Shown piece after piece: positions 19,986-29,787 of a stretch of DNA of 63,111 nt (its first letter is position 1; every line of letters begins with the position of its first letter). A program made the translations under genes and the position numbers. The stretch comes from Ruminococcus sp. GTDB taxonomy: Bacteria > Bacillota > Clostridia > Oscillospirales > Ruminococcaceae. The stretch lies in NCBI GenBank assembly GCA_022768805.1, contig JALELB010000064.1:1-63111 (forward strand), written 5' to 3'. The notes below the pieces were generated by a model that worked only from the letters and a program-made list of their open reading frames with translations, had not been told where the DNA came from and searched no databases.

Positions 19986-21185
19986 TCAGCCGGAAATGAT
20001 TTCCGTTGCTGTTTCGTCATTGATGATTACGAGCTTGGCGATACCTCTCTGCCGGGCGTATTCTCTTGCATCCTCCACAGAATCCTGCATAGCAAGCTCT
20101 ACAATAAGCCCCTCTGCCCGCAGCTTTTTGGCACGGCTGATTGCCTGTACTTCACAGCCCTCGCCGGCAAAAATCAGCACATCACTGTGTGCAGACACCT
20201 GGGGATCATGCTTTGCATACACCTGGGAAATGGCGTCCACATGGACGGCAAAGCCCGTGGCCGGCACGTCGTAGCCAAACTCTGCGATCAGCTTGTCGTA
20301 ACGCCCGCCGGAAAGCACCTCGTCTCCATAGCCGGACAGGTAGCCCTTGATGATGATGCCGGTGTAATAATCCGTCCGGTTCACCATACCAAGATCAATG
20401 GTCACCTTGCCGTTGCCGCACATCCGTACTGCATCCTCATACACGCTGCGGAGATTATTCAGGATTTCCTGCATTCTCTCCCCCTTGAAGTAATGGGCGG
20501 CCTTTGCAAAGACCTCCTCGCCGCCAAACAGACGGGGCAGCATTTTCACCGCCCGGACAGTCTCACTGTCCCCGATGGTATCCAGCAGATCGTTGAGGGC
20601 AGGATAGTTCTTGAATTCAATCAGACTGCGGATCTGCTCCTGGGTTTCCTCGTCCGTGTGGAGCTGGTTCATCAGTTCCTTGAATACGGCGATGTCTCCA
20701 AGCTCCAGGGAGAAGGTATCATAGGCGCAAGCCTCCAGTACCTCCAGTGCGGTGGAGATCACCTCAAGATCGGCCAGCTTGGAATCCGAACCGATAAGCT
20801 CAATGCCGGTCTGGGCAACCTGATCGCTGCGGCCCTTCAGCTGAGGGGTATTTGCATACACACACTGGTTGTAGTACAGCCGCAGGGGCAGGGGCGCATC
20901 CTTCAGCCGGGTTGCAACCACCCGGGCAATGGGCATGGTGGAATCCGGACGGATCACCAGCAGCCGCCCCTTGCTGTCTGCGAATTTATACATCTGCTCC
21001 TGGGGAAAATATGCGGATTTGTGGCTGAATACATCAAAAAACTCCAGCACAGGGGTGATGATCTCGGAAAAGCCCCGGCTTTTGAAAATCTGCTCGATCC
21101 TGTGCTCCACGCTGCGTCGCTGTGCGCATTCGGTAAACAGATAGTCCTTCGTACCCTCCGGCGTAATCAAATCATAATATCTCAT
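19986..21185 (-). CDS. hisZ: ATP phosphoribosyltransferase regulatory subunit
   Basis: A histidyl-tRNA synthetase paralog that binds histidine and regulates short HisG. It has class II motif 1 around ITPVLEFFDVFSHKS, motif 2 around RPDSTMPIARVVATR and motif 3 near the C-terminus, but lacks most of the anticodon domain (399 residues). The start MRYYDL was chosen for family length. The only strong ribosome site, AAAGGAG, lies 23 bases upstream, and a 5-bp hairpin (GCGGC/GCCGC) fills part of the gap. GTG at 21221 and ATG at 21218 are also in frame but overlap that site or have no site of their own. First gene of the his operon. Confidence 0.9.
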   Translation of the reverse strand: MRYYDLITPEGTKDYLFTECAQRRSVEHRIEQIFKSRGFSEIITPVLEFFDVFSHKSAYFPQEQMYKFADSKGRLLVIRPDSTMPIARVVATRLKDAPLPLRLYYNQCVYANTPQLKGRSDQVAQTGIELIGSDSKLADLEVISTALEVLEACAYDTFSLELGDIAVFKELMNQLHTDEETQEQIRSLIEFKNYPALNDLLDTIGDSETVRAVKMLPRLFGGEEVFAKAAHYFKGERMQEILNNLRSVYEDAVRMCGNGKVTIDLGMVNRTDYYTGIIIKGYLSGYGDEVLSGGRYDKLIAEFGYDVPATGFAVHVDAISQVYAKHDPQVSAHSDVLIFAGEGCEVQAISRAKKLRAEGLIVELAMQDSVEDAREYARQRGIAKLVIINDETATEIISG

Positions 21186-21223
21186 GGCTGCCTGCGGCTG
21201 CTGCCGCACTCCTTTCATCACTT

Positions 21224-21264
21224 TACTATGCTAATATGTTAGCATAGTATTATAAAAAAGTCAA
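21224..21264 (-). promoter_or_regulatory. his operon promoter with a palindromic operator over the -10 box
   Basis: On the minus strand TTGACT (21264-21259) is followed after 17 bases by TAACAT (21241-21236). The -10 box lies inside an inverted repeat with perfect 11-bp arms, 21224-21234 and 21239-21249, separated by four bases (half site TACTATGCTAA). A repressor bound here would block polymerase. A TrpR-family histidine regulator (YerC/HisR type) is a plausible ligand, by analogy with predicted his regulons in Firmicutes. No regulator gene is in the window. The promoter begins right after the polC stop. Confidence 0.75.
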
Positions 21265-21265
21265 G

Positions 21266-24200
21266 TTAGAACAGGGTCATCTGGCTGGATTTCGGCAATG
21301 CGCCCAAAGCGCCGATGCTTTCCAGGGTGTCCACTATGGTTTTTGACACACCGCATTTGTTCTGGAACTCTTCTATGGAAACAAAATCCCTTGCCTGTGC
21401 AGTTTCGTACAGGCTCATGGCTGCTGCCTCCCCCACACCGGACAGAGCCCCGAAGGGAATGCGGATCTTGCCGTCTTCAATCAGATATTTGACCGCATGG
21501 GATTTGTAAAGATCGATGGGCAGAAATTCAAAGCCCCGGGACATCATTTCGTTGACAATCAACAAAATATCGTAAAGGTCGGACTCCTTCTTGCTCCGGT
21601 CATTGCCAAGGGCACGCAGCTCCTCAATCCGGTTGCGGACAGCGGCAATGCCCCGCACGGCAAGCTCTGCGTCAAAGTCTCCGCCCCGGACGGTAAAGTA
21701 AGTGGAGTAAAACTCCAGGGGCTTATGCAGCTTGAACCATCCCAGCTTGATGGCTGCAATGACATAGGCTGCCGCATGGGCCTTCGGGAACATGTACTTG
21801 ATTTTCAGACAGCTGTCAATATACCACTGGGGCACATTGTGATCCTTCAGCATCTGGATTCTTTCCGGGGTAAAGGTTTTGGGCGCCTTGCCCTTTCGGG
21901 TATCCTCCATGATCTGGAACGCCTGCTTGGGCTCTACCCCCTTGTACAGCAGATAGGTCATAATACTGTCACGGGTACCGATAACCTCGGAAATGGTACA
22001 GGTCTTGTTCTCGATCAGATCCTTTGCGTTGCCCAGCCATACGTCCGTACCATGGGACAGACCGGAGATTTGCAGAAAGTCGCTGAATTTGGTGGGCTTT
22101 GCGTCCATCAGCATACCGATGGTGAAATTGGTACCCATCTCCGGAATACCCAGACTGCCGGTGGGACAATAAATATCCTCCTTGGTGACCCCAAGCACGG
22201 ATACGTCCGTACACATACGGATGACGTCCGGATCCGTAGTCGGAACGTCTGCAATTTTGATGCCGGTCAGATCCTCCAGATGCTTATAGAGGGTGGGCAC
22301 CACATGCCCCAGCTCATCCAGCTTCAGGATGGTGTCGTGGAGACTGTGGAAGTCGAAATGGGTGGTAATCACGTCGGAATCCGCACAGTCAGCCGGATGC
22401 TGCACCGGGGTAAAGTCATATACATCGTAATCAGAGGGCACAACCACCATGCCCCCAGGATGCTGTCCGGTGGTACGCTTGACGCCGGTACAGCCCTTGG
22501 CAAGACGGTTTTCCTCCGCCGGATTCTGGGATTCGTTCCGTTCCTCCAGAAAATGCTTGGCATAGCCAAAGGCGGTTTTTTCTGCCACGGTGCTGATGGT
22601 GCCTGCCTTGAACACGTTGGCTCTGCCGAACAGCTCCTCCGTATACCGGTGGGCAGAGGACTGGTACTCGCCGGAGAAGTTCAGGTCTATATCCGGCGCC
22701 TTGTCTCCGTCAAAGCCCAGGAAGGTTTCAAAGGGTATGTCATGCCCGTCCCGGCGCATTTCAATGCCGCAGTCCGGACAGTTTTTGGCGGGAAGATCAA
22801 AACCGGAGCCGTAGCTGCCGTCAGTAATGAATTCGCTGTGCTTACACTTGGGGCATACATAATGGGGAACCAGAGGATTGACCTCGGAAATGCCCGCCAT
22901 GGACGCCACAAAGGAGGAGCCGACGGATCCACGGGAGCCCACCAGATAGCCGTGTTCCTCGGAATTGGAAACCAGCTTCTGGGCGATAATGTACAGTACG
23001 GAAAAGCCGTGCTTGATGATGGAGGAAAGCTCCCGGTCCAGCCGCTTTGCCACAATCTCCGGCAGAGGATCCCCATAGATCTCTCTGGCTCTGGCATTGG
23101 TAATCCGGGTCAGATCTTCCTCTGCGCCCTCAATATTCGGGGTAAAGGTACCCTTGGGAATGGGGCGGACAAAATCAATCTGGTCTGCAATCCGGTTGGT
23201 GTTTTCCACAACCACCTCATAGGCCTTTTCCTGCCCCAGGTAGGAAAACTCCTCCAGCATTTCATCGGTGGTGCGCAGATACAAAGGCGCCTGCTGGTCC
23301 GCATCCTTGAACCCGTTGCCCGCCATCAGAATCTGCCGGTACTTTCCGTCCTTAAGGTCCATAAAATGTACATCACAGGTTGCCACCACGGGCAATCCCA
23401 GATCGTCCCCGATCTTACAGATCATCCGGTTCCAGTTTTTCAGATCCTCCTCGGATTCCGCCGTACCGTTCCGGAGCATAAAGGCATTATTTCCCAGAGG
23501 CTGTATTTCCAGATAGTCATAGAATTTCGCAAGCTCCAGCAGCTCTGCATAGGGTCTGCCCTCCACCATGGCACGGAACAGCTCTCCCGCTTCACAGGCA
23601 CTGCCGAACAGCAGTCCCTCATGATGCTTGAGCAGCTGGGATTTTGGCATCAGGGGCTTTTTATAGAAGCAGTCTATATGCCCGTAGGAAATCAGCCGAT
23701 AAAGATTTTTGAGGCCGGTCTGGTTTTTCGCCAGAATAATCTGGTGATAGGATTTCAGCTTCTTTGCATCGATCTTCTGCACCTTGGTATTCAGCTCGGA
23801 CAGGTATTCCAGCTTCTTGTCCGTAATCAGCCGCCCCACAAGCTCCAGATAGATTTTCGCCAGCATCATGGCGTCATTGTCCGCCCGGTGGTGATCGAAC
23901 TTGCCCAGCTTTAGATGCTTTGCCACAATGTTCAGCTTATGCTTTGCAAGATCCGGCAGCATGGCCTGACACAGCACCAGGCTGTCGATGTAGGCATAGG
24001 CATACCGCTGTCCTGCCCGTGCCGCCGCCGCATCTAAAAAGCTGGTATCAAACCGGGCGTTGTGGGCAACCAGCACCGGATCCTCTCCGCAGAAGGCAAA
24101 GAACGCCTGCAGCGCCTGAGGTGCCTTGGGCGCATCCGCCACCATGCCCTCATGAATGCCGGTAAGCTCGGTGATCTCCGGCGGAATGGGGCGCTCCGGA

Positions 24201-25600
24201 TTCACATAGGTGTGGAAGGAATCCGCCACCCGCATATTCTTGATTTTCACTGCACCGATTTCGGTAAGTCTGTCCCGCTCGGCGCTGAGTCCGGTGGTTT
24301 CCACGTCAAAAATGATAATGGTATCGTTAACTGTCTTATCGGTTTCTCCGATCAGAATGTTCCGCTGGGCAATGTCGTTGACCACATAGGCTTCGCACCC
24401 ATAGATGACCTTAAAATCCTTTGCCTTGCCGATGGCGTTCATGGCCTCCGGGAATGCCTGTGCCACACCGTGATCCGTAATGGCAATGGCGGAATGTCCC
24501 CAGGCCTGGGCCCGGGCAATCAGGTCAGAGGCGGAGCTTACCGCATCCATTGCGGACATGGTGGTATGCATATGCAGCTCCACACGCTTTTTCGGCGCAT
24601 TGTCCATACGCAGCTTCCGCTTTACCAGCATCAGATCCATAGGCATCAGGGTGATGTCCTTATTGAAGGTGTCAAACTCAATATTGCCCTTTGCCACCAC
24701 AGTGCAGCCGTTTTTCAGTTTGTCATAGGCAGCCTCGGACAGCTTCTTGGTGTCAATGAACATCTTCAGCATGATGGACCCGGTATAATCCGTAATGTAA
24801 TAGCTGAGGATGGTTTTCTGCCCGTTCTTGACTTCTTTCCGGTCCGGAACGTCAAAAATATCTCCCCAAACCACCACCTTGGTGTCCAGCCGGCCGGTGG
24901 CTTCCTGGAGGGAAATGGGCTGTTCCTTGATGGTGCTGCCCCGGATCACCAGCGCCGAGCCTTCTTCAATTTCAAAGGGAAGATGCAGCAGCGCCGTATT
25001 GGCGGAAACCACCTTCGGGGCAGCCGGCTTGTCGGAACCGCCGGAAGCAGTTGCAGCCAGCTGTTCCGTATGCTGGGGAATAGCGGCAGCCACCTTGGCG
25101 ATCAGTTCCTCATGCTGGGCAGGAGCTACCGTGGTTTCGCCATCCAGCTCGACCTGAAGCTGGATGCCGTACTGCTCCTGTATCAGCATACTCAGGGCAC
25201 GGCAGAAGCCGGCTTGCTCCAGAATGTCCCGTCCCCCATGCACCAGGGAGATGGTCAGCTTGTCTTCTTCCCGCTTGACAGCCGCATGATCCAGAAAGCC
25301 GTTGAGCACGGACATCCGGCGCTTCAGCAGGGTAATCAGGGCGGGATAGCTGGTTTCCAGCCGGAACAGCTCCGGCGCATACCGACAGGCAAGGGTAACC
25401 CTGGACAGGGAAAGCCGATGCTCCAGTGCAGCCTCAAAGGCGAAGATGGCCTCTGCCTCCAGCACCTGGTCGTAACGCACATGAAAGGTCATTTCCGTCC
25501 GGTTTTCCGTATAGGTCAGACGATAAAGCATACCCTCCAGTGCAGCCCCCGGCAGCTCCGGTGCAAGATCCGACAAAAAGTCAGCGAGTTTCAGTTCCAT
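21266..25600 (-). CDS. polC: DNA polymerase III alpha subunit, PolC type
   Basis: A 1444-residue replicative polymerase of low-G+C Gram-positives. In order: N-terminal domain, OB fold (about 235-330), PHP domain (VELHMHTTMSAMDAV) interrupted by a DnaQ-type proofreading exonuclease (IIFDVETTGLSAERD near 430), then the C-family palm/fingers with a zinc module (CPKC, CPDC) and catalytic PDIDLNFSGEYQ, and GQHPGGMVVVP. The PolC order (exonuclease inside PHP) separates it from DnaE. It ends the long ribosome-to-replication operon, and its last codon abuts the his promoter. No terminator is seen between polC and hisZ. Confidence 0.98.
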   Translation of the reverse strand: MELKLADFLSDLAPELPGAALEGMLYRLTYTENRTEMTFHVRYDQVLEAEAIFAFEAALEHRLSLSRVTLACRYAPELFRLETSYPALITLLKRRMSVLNGFLDHAAVKREEDKLTISLVHGGRDILEQAGFCRALSMLIQEQYGIQLQVELDGETTVAPAQHEELIAKVAAAIPQHTEQLAATASGGSDKPAAPKVVSANTALLHLPFEIEEGSALVIRGSTIKEQPISLQEATGRLDTKVVVWGDIFDVPDRKEVKNGQKTILSYYITDYTGSIMLKMFIDTKKLSEAAYDKLKNGCTVVAKGNIEFDTFNKDITLMPMDLMLVKRKLRMDNAPKKRVELHMHTTMSAMDAVSSASDLIARAQAWGHSAIAITDHGVAQAFPEAMNAIGKAKDFKVIYGCEAYVVNDIAQRNILIGETDKTVNDTIIIFDVETTGLSAERDRLTEIGAVKIKNMRVADSFHTYVNPERPIPPEITELTGIHEGMVADAPKAPQALQAFFAFCGEDPVLVAHNARFDTSFLDAAAARAGQRYAYAYIDSLVLCQAMLPDLAKHKLNIVAKHLKLGKFDHHRADNDAMMLAKIYLELVGRLITDKKLEYLSELNTKVQKIDAKKLKSYHQIILAKNQTGLKNLYRLISYGHIDCFYKKPLMPKSQLLKHHEGLLFGSACEAGELFRAMVEGRPYAELLELAKFYDYLEIQPLGNNAFMLRNGTAESEEDLKNWNRMICKIGDDLGLPVVATCDVHFMDLKDGKYRQILMAGNGFKDADQQAPLYLRTTDEMLEEFSYLGQEKAYEVVVENTNRIADQIDFVRPIPKGTFTPNIEGAEEDLTRITNARAREIYGDPLPEIVAKRLDRELSSIIKHGFSVLYIIAQKLVSNSEEHGYLVGSRGSVGSSFVASMAGISEVNPLVPHYVCPKCKHSEFITDGSYGSGFDLPAKNCPDCGIEMRRDGHDIPFETFLGFDGDKAPDIDLNFSGEYQSSAHRYTEELFGRANVFKAGTISTVAEKTAFGYAKHFLEERNESQNPAEENRLAKGCTGVKRTTGQHPGGMVVVPSDYDVYDFTPVQHPADCADSDVITTHFDFHSLHDTILKLDELGHVVPTLYKHLEDLTGIKIADVPTTDPDVIRMCTDVSVLGVTKEDIYCPTGSLGIPEMGTNFTIGMLMDAKPTKFSDFLQISGLSHGTDVWLGNAKDLIENKTCTISEVIGTRDSIMTYLLYKGVEPKQAFQIMEDTRKGKAPKTFTPERIQMLKDHNVPQWYIDSCLKIKYMFPKAHAAAYVIAAIKLGWFKLHKPLEFYSTYFTVRGGDFDAELAVRGIAAVRNRIEELRALGNDRSKKESDLYDILLIVNEMMSRGFEFLPIDLYKSHAVKYLIEDGKIRIPFGALSGVGEAAAMSLYETAQARDFVSIEEFQNKCGVSKTIVDTLESIGALGALPKSSQMTLF

Positions 25601-25609
25601 GCAATCACC

Positions 25610-26647
25610 TTACAGCTTTTCGATTTCCTTCAGCAGCTCCGGCACAATTTCCGACTCCGGAATCTTGCGCAGGCACTGATCCTTTTTGAAGATCACGGCG
25701 CAGCCGTCTCCCCCTGCCACGCCGATGTCTGCTTCCCGTGCTTCACCGGGTCCGTTGACAATACAGCCCATAACGGCGATCTTGATGTCCTTATCCAGGT
25801 TAGCCACAGCAGCTTCCACTTCCTTTGCCGCCCGCACCAGATCAATCCTGGTCCGGCCGCAGGTGGGACAGGATACGATCTGTACACCGCTGCGTTTGCC
25901 TACTCCCTTGAGAATATCCCGGGCAGCGGCAATCTCCTTGATGGGATCATCCGTCAGGGATACCCGGATGGTTTCCCCGATGTCATCCGCCAGCAGTGCC
26001 CCGATGCCGATGGCGGATTTGATGAGCCCCATGCGCTCCGTACCTGCTTCGGTAACGCCCAGATGCAGCGGATAGGGGCAGGCCTGGGCTGCAAGCCGGT
26101 ATGCCCGGATCATGGTGGGCACATCCGAGGACTTGATCGAAATCACAATATCGTCAAAGTCAAACCGGTTGAGCATTGCCACATGCCCCATGGCGCTTTC
26201 CACCAGAGCCTCCGGCGTGGGAGCCCCGTACTTTGCCAGCAGTTCCTTTTCCAGAGAGCCGGAATTTACCCCGATCCGGATGGGAATCTGCCGGGACTTA
26301 CAAGCCTCTACCACCTGTCTGACCCGATCCATATCCCCGATATTTCCCGGATTGATGCGGATCTTGTCCACACCTGCTGCTGCTGCCTCAATGGCAAGCC
26401 GGTAATCAAAGTGAATATCCGCCACCAGGGGAATATGCAGCTTTTCCTTCAGTGCCCCCACAAGCCGTACCGCATCCATATCCGGAATAGCAGCACGCAC
26501 AATCTCACAGCCTGCCTGTTCCAGGGCAAGAGCCTGTTCCACACTGCCTGCAATATCATCGGAACGGCGGTTCAGCATGGACTGGATATAAATATGCTTG
26601 CCGTCCAGCAGGCAATCCCCGACTTTTACCGGTTTTACTGTTCGCAT
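25610..26647 (-). CDS. ispG: 4-hydroxy-3-methylbut-2-enyl diphosphate synthase
   Basis: MEP-pathway Fe-S enzyme that reduces MEcPP to HMBPP. A 345-residue protein with a TIM-barrel half and a C-terminal cluster domain. Cluster ligands are in SCPTCGRTRIDL and VMGCIVNGPGEA, with Glu in the latter as the usual fourth ligand. The substrate-binding loop reads IQSMLNRRSDD where many bacteria have QSMTNT. It sits between rseP and polC, with dxr two genes upstream, so two MEP enzymes are co-transcribed. Confidence 0.96.
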   Translation of the reverse strand: MRTVKPVKVGDCLLDGKHIYIQSMLNRRSDDIAGSVEQALALEQAGCEIVRAAIPDMDAVRLVGALKEKLHIPLVADIHFDYRLAIEAAAAGVDKIRINPGNIGDMDRVRQVVEACKSRQIPIRIGVNSGSLEKELLAKYGAPTPEALVESAMGHVAMLNRFDFDDIVISIKSSDVPTMIRAYRLAAQACPYPLHLGVTEAGTERMGLIKSAIGIGALLADDIGETIRVSLTDDPIKEIAAARDILKGVGKRSGVQIVSCPTCGRTRIDLVRAAKEVEAAVANLDKDIKIAVMGCIVNGPGEAREADIGVAGGDGCAVIFKKDQCLRKIPESEIVPELLKEIEKL

Positions 26648-26665
26648 GATTTCTTCTCCTTTGGT

Positions 26666-27709
26666 TTATTGAATCAGTCTGACAATGTCGTTATAGGTCA
26701 CCGCCAGCATCAGCAGCATCAGCAGCCCCATGCCCACCAGATGAACCATACCCTCATGCTCCGGCTTGATGGGCTTCCGGCGGATGGCTTCGATGATGAG
26801 GAATACCAGCCGTCCCCCATCCAGCGCCGGCAGGGGCAGCAGATTGCAGAAGCCCAGATTGATGGTCACAAGAGTGGACAGGCTCAGCAGGGACAGCACA
26901 TGCTCCCGGAGGGTTTCCCCAAGGGTAGCCGCCTCTCCGATGGCGTTGACGATGCCCACAGGACCGGACATATCATGAAAGCCCACATTGCCCCGGATGA
27001 GATCCAGAAAGCACACCCAGGTCATCCGGGCAATGGAGTAGGTATTTTTCGCCGCATAGGACAGTACACTGCCCACCGTGGGCTTCTGTCCATATACCCA
27101 GAAATCCAGTCTGCCGGTGGTGGCGGTATCCTCAAAGCGTACATGCTCCAATGTCACGATCTCACCATTCCGGCGCACATCCACGGTAAAATCATTGTCA
27201 TTGGTATACTGCAGCTTATAGGAAAGGTCCGTATCGGTATAGATCCGCATGCCGTTAATCCGGACAATGGTGTCATTCACCTGCAATCCGGAGCTTTCGC
27301 TGGAGGAAACCGAATTGCCGTTCTCGTCCGTGTGGAACCGGCTGATGGTGGTGGTGGTAATGGCGTCCCCCATGCCGGTGGTGATTACCAGCAGGATAAA
27401 CCCCAGCAAAAGGTTCATGACTGCACCGGCCACCACCACAGCCATACGCCGGGGTACACTTTTGTGATTGAATGCCCGGGAGTCCTCGCTGGCCTCGTCC
27501 TCCCCCTCCATGGAGCAGAACCCGCCAATGGGCAGCAGCCGGAGGGAATACTCTGTTTCTCCCCACTTCTTTTTCAGAATAGCAGGACCCATACCGATGG
27601 CAAACTGATTCACCCGGATGCCGCAGAGCTTCGCTATTGCAAAATGCCCGAATTCGTGAATCGCTACAATGATGCCCAGCACCAGAATTGCAAGGATAAT
27701 TTTTACCAT
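26666..27709 (-). CDS. rseP: Site-2 zinc protease (RIP metalloprotease)
   Basis: A 347-residue intramembrane M50 protease. The first membrane helix carries VAIHEFGHFAIAK (HExxH), a PDZ domain occupies about 150-230, and the second metal site is LLPLPALDGGRL in a C-terminal helix. Members cut anti-sigma factors, signal-peptide remnants or SpoIVFB-type targets. The position between dxr and ispG is the usual one for RseP/RasP. The gene starts from AAAGGTG. Confidence 0.95.
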   Translation of the reverse strand: MVKIILAILVLGIIVAIHEFGHFAIAKLCGIRVNQFAIGMGPAILKKKWGETEYSLRLLPIGGFCSMEGEDEASEDSRAFNHKSVPRRMAVVVAGAVMNLLLGFILLVITTGMGDAITTTTISRFHTDENGNSVSSSESSGLQVNDTIVRINGMRIYTDTDLSYKLQYTNDNDFTVDVRRNGEIVTLEHVRFEDTATTGRLDFWVYGQKPTVGSVLSYAAKNTYSIARMTWVCFLDLIRGNVGFHDMSGPVGIVNAIGEAATLGETLREHVLSLLSLSTLVTINLGFCNLLPLPALDGGRLVFLIIEAIRRKPIKPEHEGMVHLVGMGLLMLLMLAVTYNDIVRLIQ

Positions 27710-27733
27710 AATACACCTTTCTCAATTAGAGAA

Positions 27734-28876
27734 TTACAACAGATTTTCTTCCACAAATGCCCGTGCCTGCGTATCAGCCTGCATCACGTCCTCATAGCAG
27801 TGCAGCTGCATAAACGGGAAATGGGAGACTGCCGCTGATACCAGTTCGCCAATCCGCAGAAACGGAATGTCCCCCGCCAGGAAATGGGCAACAGCCGCTT
27901 CATTGGCTCCGTTTGCAATGCAGGGATAGGCCCCGCCTCTTGTAATGGCGTCAATGCAGGTGCGCAGACAGTCAAATATTTCCAGATCCGGCTTTGCAAA
28001 GGTCAGGGTACCGTAATCCGTCAGGGAAAGGGACTGCGTGGGACAGGGCATCCTATCCGGATACAAAAGCGCATACTGAATGGGTATTTTCATATCCGGC
28101 ACACCAAGCTGGGCGATTACGGAATAATCCTGATACTCCACAGCAGAATGCACAACGCTTTGCCGGTGTACCACAATTTCAATCTGATCCGGCTCCAGAT
28201 CAAAAAGCCACTTGGCTTCAATAAATTCCAGACCCTTGTTCATGAGGGTGGCAGAATCAATGGTGATTTTGCTGCCCATGCTCCAGTTGGGATGTTTGAG
28301 GGCCTGCTGAACCGTTACATGCTTCAGCTCCTCCCGGGTTTTGCCAAAGAATGGTCCGCCGGAGGCGGTGAGAATGATTTTCCGCAGCTGGGAACGCTTG
28401 TTCCCCTGCAGACACTGAAAAATGGCGGAATGCTCACTGTCCACCGGATAGATGGGAACCTGCTTGCGTCTTGCAGCCTCCATCACCAGCTGACCGCCTG
28501 CAACCAGGGTTTCCTTGTTGGCCAGAGCAATGTCCTTCCCTGCTTCAATGGCAGTCAGGGTCGGGAGTAATCCCACCATGCCAACCACTGCGTTTAAAAA
28601 GGTATCCGCTTCCTTTTGCTGTGCAATTTCACATAGCCCATCCATTCCGCAGAGTACCCGGATGCTGGTATCCGCCAGCCGCTGCTTCAATTCTGCATAT
28701 TGCCCTTCGTTATAGATACAGACGCACAAGGGGGAAAATTCTCTTGCCTGCTGCTCCAGCTTTTCCACACTGCTGTGTGCAGCCAGCGCTGTTATGTTCA
28801 GTTTATGCTGCCTGGCAACGTCCAATGCCTGGGTACCGATGGACCCGGTACTGCCCAATATGGCTACAGATTTCAA
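27734..28876 (-). CDS. dxr: 1-deoxy-D-xylulose 5-phosphate reductoisomerase
   Basis: Second MEP-pathway step, NADPH dependent. The protein begins KSVAILGSTGSIGTQALDV (Rossmann loop), has TASGGPFFGK and SMGSKITIDSATLMNKGLE (metal and phosphate binding), and the C-terminal helical domain. I set the start at TTG: GGAGGG lies six bases before it, and family members usually start one residue before this strand. The neighbouring ATG (28882) directly abuts GGAGGG and is a less likely start; it would add two residues. Confidence 0.95.
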   Translation of the reverse strand: MKSVAILGSTGSIGTQALDVARQHKLNITALAAHSSVEKLEQQAREFSPLCVCIYNEGQYAELKQRLADTSIRVLCGMDGLCEIAQQKEADTFLNAVVGMVGLLPTLTAIEAGKDIALANKETLVAGGQLVMEAARRKQVPIYPVDSEHSAIFQCLQGNKRSQLRKIILTASGGPFFGKTREELKHVTVQQALKHPNWSMGSKITIDSATLMNKGLEFIEAKWLFDLEPDQIEIVVHRQSVVHSAVEYQDYSVIAQLGVPDMKIPIQYALLYPDRMPCPTQSLSLTDYGTLTFAKPDLEIFDCLRTCIDAITRGGAYPCIANGANEAAVAHFLAGDIPFLRIGELVSAAVSHFPFMQLHCYEDVMQADTQARAFVEENLL

Positions 28877-28952
28877 ATTCATCCCTCCAATGAAGATTCC
28901 CGTAAACAAGGGAAAAAGAGGCTACCCCCAAGCGGAAAATAGCCCCTTATGT

Positions 28953-29786
28953 TTAATAGCTGTACAGCGGCGTAAGCTGGAGCACGGCGCAGAAAAACGG
29001 CACAACAAGCAGAACACTGTCAAACCGGTCCAGCAGTCCCCCATGCCCCGGCATAATATTTCCGTAATCCTTGATCTGAAAATGCCGCTTGATCAGGGAA
29101 GCGGTCAGATCCCCCACTGTGCCGATCAGGGCGCATGCCATGCCCAGCAGACATACCGTCACATAATGCACTGTAAATACATCTCCGCGGGCTGCCATAA
29201 TCCGGCTGTAAACCGCAGCAAAAGCAATGAACAGTATCCCGTTGGTCAGAACGCCGCCCAGAAAGCCCTCCACGGTTTTCTTCGGACTGATCTTCGGACA
29301 TAGCTTATGTCTGCCGCAAAAGGTACCCACAAAATATGCTCCGGAATCAGCAAGCCAGGCACCGCACAGCGCCATGACAACATAGATGATGCCATGAATG
29401 CCGTCCATCCCGTTCATGGTAATGCAGCAGCACATGGAGTAGGGAATCAGCAAAGTGCCGAATACCAGCATTATGGCATGGAACAGGGACATGCGTGTAT
29501 GCTGCAGAATGTACGTTGCAAAAAGCAGAATACATGCAATTGCAGCAGCCAGCGGACGATATGCCGACTTGCCAAAGTACACAAGAAACGGAAGTACTCC
29601 CCCGTAGAGGAATGCAATCCCCGCCGAAAGCCGGTAGCGCAGACAGCCTGCTGCCCGGAACAGCTCAAACATCAGAATCATGCTGACTGCTGCAATGGCA
29701 ATGGGAAACACCACCGTGTTATGCAGAAGCAGAACCCCGATTGCCAACGCACTGGCCACCGCAGAGGAGATCAGACGTATACCCAT
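28953..29786 (-). CDS. cdsA: Phosphatidate cytidylyltransferase
   Basis: Makes CDP-diacylglycerol for phospholipid synthesis. A 277-residue polytopic membrane protein with about eight hydrophobic segments and the CDS signature near the C-terminus, with LCPKISPKKTVEGFLGG and SLIKRHFQIKDYGNIMPGHGG followed by LDRFDS. The ATG follows GGAGGGG by six bases and lies one base beyond the uppS stop. Confidence 0.96.
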   Translation of the reverse strand: MGIRLISSAVASALAIGVLLLHNTVVFPIAIAAVSMILMFELFRAAGCLRYRLSAGIAFLYGGVLPFLVYFGKSAYRPLAAAIACILLFATYILQHTRMSLFHAIMLVFGTLLIPYSMCCCITMNGMDGIHGIIYVVMALCGAWLADSGAYFVGTFCGRHKLCPKISPKKTVEGFLGGVLTNGILFIAFAAVYSRIMAARGDVFTVHYVTVCLLGMACALIGTVGDLTASLIKRHFQIKDYGNIMPGHGGLLDRFDSVLLVVPFFCAVLQLTPLYSY

Positions 29787-29787
29787 C

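Noticed and set aside
18216-21242. A 1008-codon open frame on the plus strand opposite hisZ to hisC.
   Set aside because: It runs antisense through several clear his genes, has no ribosome site or family motif, and arises from biased codon use. Similar long antisense frames opposite polC (21497-23914), polC-ispG-rseP (24062-27838) and ligA (9843-11498) were dropped for the same reason.
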